A stretch of 64,000 bases of DNA, from NCBI RefSeq assembly GCF_000657795.2, contig NZ_JHEP02000001.1, forward strand, positions 310,001 to 374,000, written 5' to 3'. The translations under genes and the position numbers were made by a program. The notes beneath the pieces are model-generated. The model had not been told where the DNA came from. It made no database searches and saw only the letters and a list, made by a program, of their open reading frames with translations. Positions 62,108 through 64,000 of the stretch are shown piece after piece. This DNA is from Bordetella pseudohinzii. Its GTDB lineage: Bacteria > Pseudomonadota > Gammaproteobacteria > Burkholderiales > Burkholderiaceae_B. The first letter of the stretch is position 1; every line of letters begins with the position of its first letter.

Positions 62108-62878
62108 TCAGGGTCGTTTTGCGTCGTACTCAAAACGACCCTTCTCAAGCGACGGAAGCTGTGCTAGCCGGCGATAGCCGCCGCGCATCAACTCATCGCC
62201 ACGCCGTACCAGGCGGCGCACCTTCGAGCGCAGCCCGCCGTCGCTGTACCAATCGGCCACGGCGTCCACGCCGAACAAGCCTTCGCCGACCTCGCGCAAA
62301 GACGCGCCAGCCAGGGTCGCGTCGAGCGCCTGCAGGGTGTGCAGCTCCAGCAGCACGGCCGGTGTTGGTCTGGGCTTGGCATCGGCCAACGCCGACCCGG
62401 GAGCATGGCGACGCACAGGCGCGGTAGCGCCGCGATGGGCAAAGGCGACCGCCATGCCGTCCTCCACGCCAGGGGCTAGCGCGAAGCGCAGGCAATGGCC
62501 GGGGCTGTGCGCGATCAGTGCCAGCCCTTTCCCGTCATGGAGCAGTTGCTTATGACCTGGCAGGCTCCAGAACGCGAATGCCGCGGCGTCAGGTGGCGGG
62601 TCGGTATCGGGATGGAGTTGCACCACGGCAGAGTGACCCGGGAGCCAGGACGGATGCGCATCGCGCGCATCCAAGTCCGGGTCTTCCAGCAGGCGCAGCC
62701 CCCAGTAAAACGCCGCGTGCTGTGCAGCCTGCGGGCGGCGATGGTGGTGCAGCCAATCGAGGCGGTAGTCGGGATGCCTACGTAGGTACTCCCAAGCCAG
62801 CGCGAGCTTATCCAGCCATAGGATGTAGAGGTACGCCGCAGTCGGATACCAATGCGCGACGTGATGGGGATCGACCAT
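62108..62878 (-). CDS. DUF6499/DUF2285-type regulator-like protein
   Basis: A 256-residue protein. The N-terminal block LALAWEYLRRHPDYRLDW is the DUF6499 pattern; the C-terminal LHTLQALDATLAGASLREVG and WYSDGGLRSKVRRLVRRGDE form the DUF2285 domain, thought to bind DNA. It is a constant neighbour of the AlpA-like gene in Tn4371-type and Mesorhizobium symbiosis-island-type ICEs. ATG 62878 has GGGAGGG at 8 nt. Confidence 0.82.
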   Translation of the reverse strand: MVDPHHVAHWYPTAAYLYILWLDKLALAWEYLRRHPDYRLDWLHHHRRPQAAQHAAFYWGLRLLEDPDLDARDAHPSWLPGHSAVVQLHPDTDPPPDAAAFAFWSLPGHKQLLHDGKGLALIAHSPGHCLRFALAPGVEDGMAVAFAHRGATAPVRRHAPGSALADAKPRPTPAVLLELHTLQALDATLAGASLREVGEGLFGVDAVADWYSDGGLRSKVRRLVRRGDELMRGGYRRLAQLPSLEKGRFEYDAKRP

Positions 62879-63189
62879 GACGCAACCCTCCCGCAAACAG
62901 GAATGGCCGCCACGGCAGGGCTACGCATTACATCGCCTTCATCGGAACGTCATGGGGTAAAACGGTGAGTGGTGCTGTCAAGACCGATTGGCTCCGATGC
63001 GTTGCAGTATGCGTCTCAATGCTGGGGCGGCAGCGCCCCAACCGTGGGACACCCGTGCAAGCCAGCGTGCCGCAGCCTGCGCCGGGCATCATGTCTATTT
63101 GGATCAGACTTGCAGGGCTGCGCCGCAAGAATCTCGATTGAGACTTGTTCGGTATGAAATCAGACTGAAAAAGTCACAGTGGGCCGTCG
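62879..63189. other. Intergenic stretch between DUF2285 and DUF2958 genes
   Basis: 311 bases. A 66-codon minus-strand frame (62928-63128) is present but has no ribosome site and no family resemblance. I see no repeats or RNA gene. It probably holds the promoter for the repA-side operon. Confidence 0.4.
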
Positions 63190-63540
63190 TCAGTCCGGGA
63201 TTGCCCCGTCTTGCTCGGCAAGCCTGGTGTATTCCGACAGCGTGCGCGTGGGACGGAAATAGCAGTCGCGCATCACAGGTTGCTGGCGTGGCCCGACGAT
63301 GCCGGCTAGCTCGGACAGCTTGACGGTGCCCTGCGCCGGCATCCCGAATCCCAGGTCGATGAGGCCCCAGGCGGTGTCGCCGTCGGCGGGATCGAGCGCG
63401 GCCAGCAACCAGGTCACATGCGCATCCGGCGTGAACAGCCGCACCACAGGCAGCGGGTCGATGGCTTTGCCTGCGGCGCGGGCCTCGCCATTGGCGAGTA
63501 ATTGCGCTCGCTCCGGGGCGGTGGCGAGTGGCTGAGGCAT
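63190..63540 (-). CDS. DUF2958-family protein
   Basis: A 116-residue protein with the family's core VRLFTPDAHVTWLLAALDPA, GDTAWGLIDLGFGMPAQGTV, KLSELAGIVG and DCYFRPTRTLSEY. It is common in the replication/maintenance region of ICEs. The function is unknown. The start at 63540 is preferred over a longer frame to 63744, whose N-terminus is unlike the family. Confidence 0.8.
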   Translation of the reverse strand: MPQPLATAPERAQLLANGEARAAGKAIDPLPVVRLFTPDAHVTWLLAALDPADGDTAWGLIDLGFGMPAQGTVKLSELAGIVGPRQQPVMRDCYFRPTRTLSEYTRLAEQDGAIPD

Positions 63541-63780
63541 GGTCGGCAATCCCACAAATCCAATGATGCACGAATGATGTTTCACGCCAAGAACAGAACC
63601 GCCAACGTCTCCGTGCTTCTGTGCGTAAGCACGGAGGCGATTATGCGACTTTGCGGGAATCCGTCGATGCGGATTTCCGTAAAGGCACAAATACAGAGAA
63701 CAACACCAAATGAACACTATAGATTGTAGCCCTATAGGGCGCAATGGGCTGTCATCTTGGTTTTTGAGAGGAAACCATAG
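63541..63780. promoter_or_regulatory. Divergent promoter region with perfect palindrome GCCCTATAGGGC
   Basis: A 240-base divergent region. The 12-bp perfect palindrome GCCCTATAGGGC lies at 63729-63740, 40 bp before the XRE start and flanked by TTGTA and GCAA. It is a good operator candidate for the XRE regulator, which would then control itself and perhaps the leftward operon. Confidence 0.5.
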
Positions 63781-64000
63781 GTGGCGGCAGGAAGCTCATT
63801 GGCGAAGGCGTTGAAGACGGTCAGGAAGGCGCGTGGCTTGAGCCAGGAAGCCTTCTCTGACGTGTCCAGTCGCACCTACATGAGCACCCTCGAACGCGAC
63901 CTCAAAAGCCCGACCCTGCATAAGCTGGCCGAGCTGTGCGAAGTGATGGAAGTCCACCCGCTCACACTGCTGACGCTGGCCTATGCGGGCGACAGCCCGC
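63781..64000 (+). CDS. XRE-family regulator, truncated by the window edge
   Basis: 73 codons from GTG 63781 (GAGG 8 nt upstream) run off the right edge. The helix-turn-helix is clear: LKTVRKARGLSQEAFSDVSS, RTYMSTLERDLKSPTLHKLA, LCEVMEVHPLTLLTL. XRE genes at this place in Tn4371-type ICEs lie toward the integrase end. It is divergent from the DUF2958 gene. Confidence 0.85.
   Translation, partial: MAAGSSLAKALKTVRKARGLSQEAFSDVSSRTYMSTLERDLKSPTLHKLAELCEVMEVHPLTLLTLAYAGDSP

Noticed and set aside
1-64000. Looked for tRNA and rRNA genes
   Set aside because: No cloverleaf-like or rRNA-like segment was noticed in either strand by eye. A tRNA scan would settle this.

Overview
The window looks like the chromosome of a high-GC betaproteobacterium of the Alcaligenaceae (Bordetella/Achromobacter-like). 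This is inferred from gene content, codon use and ICE type, not from a marker gene. Most of it is accessory DNA in layers. Positions 1-4244 hold most of an insecticidal Tc-toxin B-component gene (minus strand, 3' end outside the window), divergent from an unrecognised secreted protein. At 5906-5920 lies a 15-bp copy of what reads as the last four codons and stop of guaA (I-E-W-E-stop), followed on the same strand by an intact terminator. This is the footprint expected where a genomic island has inserted into the 3' end of guaA, so DNA rightwards from about 5921 is probably island.

From 6153 to 18138 there is a divergent catabolic locus. A GntR/FadR regulator heads a nine-gene minus-strand operon: regulator, phosphotriesterase-like hydrolase, M28 peptidase, ACMSD-like amidohydrolase, two tandem paralogous binding proteins, two permeases and an ATPase. 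Two DJ-1/PfpI proteins and a C45 acyltransferase-family hydrolase run the other way. Both promoters carry the same CTGTAtKACAG operator at the presumed transcription start. I do not recognise this combination as a described pathway; it looks like import and hydrolysis of an amide, ester or peptide-type compound. It is followed by a TPP enzyme behind a C9 tract, a truncated ferric-reductase remnant, a minimal four-gene Csu-like pilus operon, and a probable toxin-antitoxin pair.

From about 26.55 kb to the right edge runs a Tn4371-family integrative and conjugative element, with its core genes on the minus strand. It contains trbI-G-F-L-(trbK-like)-J-E-D-C-B, a CopG-like gene, traG, a second exclusion-type lipoprotein, traR (LysR), then cargo, then the relaxase, traF, a DUF2840 gene, parA, iterons, repA, an AlpA-like gene, DUF2285 and DUF2958 genes and a partial XRE regulator. 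The integrase is expected beyond the right edge. Cargo 1 (40530-49712) is an iron/siderophore module: a Fur-box-preceded CeuBCDE-like ABC transporter, a TonB receptor, a NimR/NimT-like regulator and MFS pair, and two small cytoplasmic genes. A 21-bp element (19/21 identical) is shared by the nimR/nimT intergenic region and the transporter promoter. Cargo 2 (50676-56105) is a small catabolic module: aldehyde dehydrogenase, class II aldolase, LysR regulator and an aromatic-acid MFS, bordered by a broken IS5-family transposase.

Just outside the trb end of the ICE (26245-26534) is a decayed relic of the same siderophore cargo: the start of the MFS gene joined to an internal piece of the FecCD permease. 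This points to an earlier copy of that cargo at this spot.
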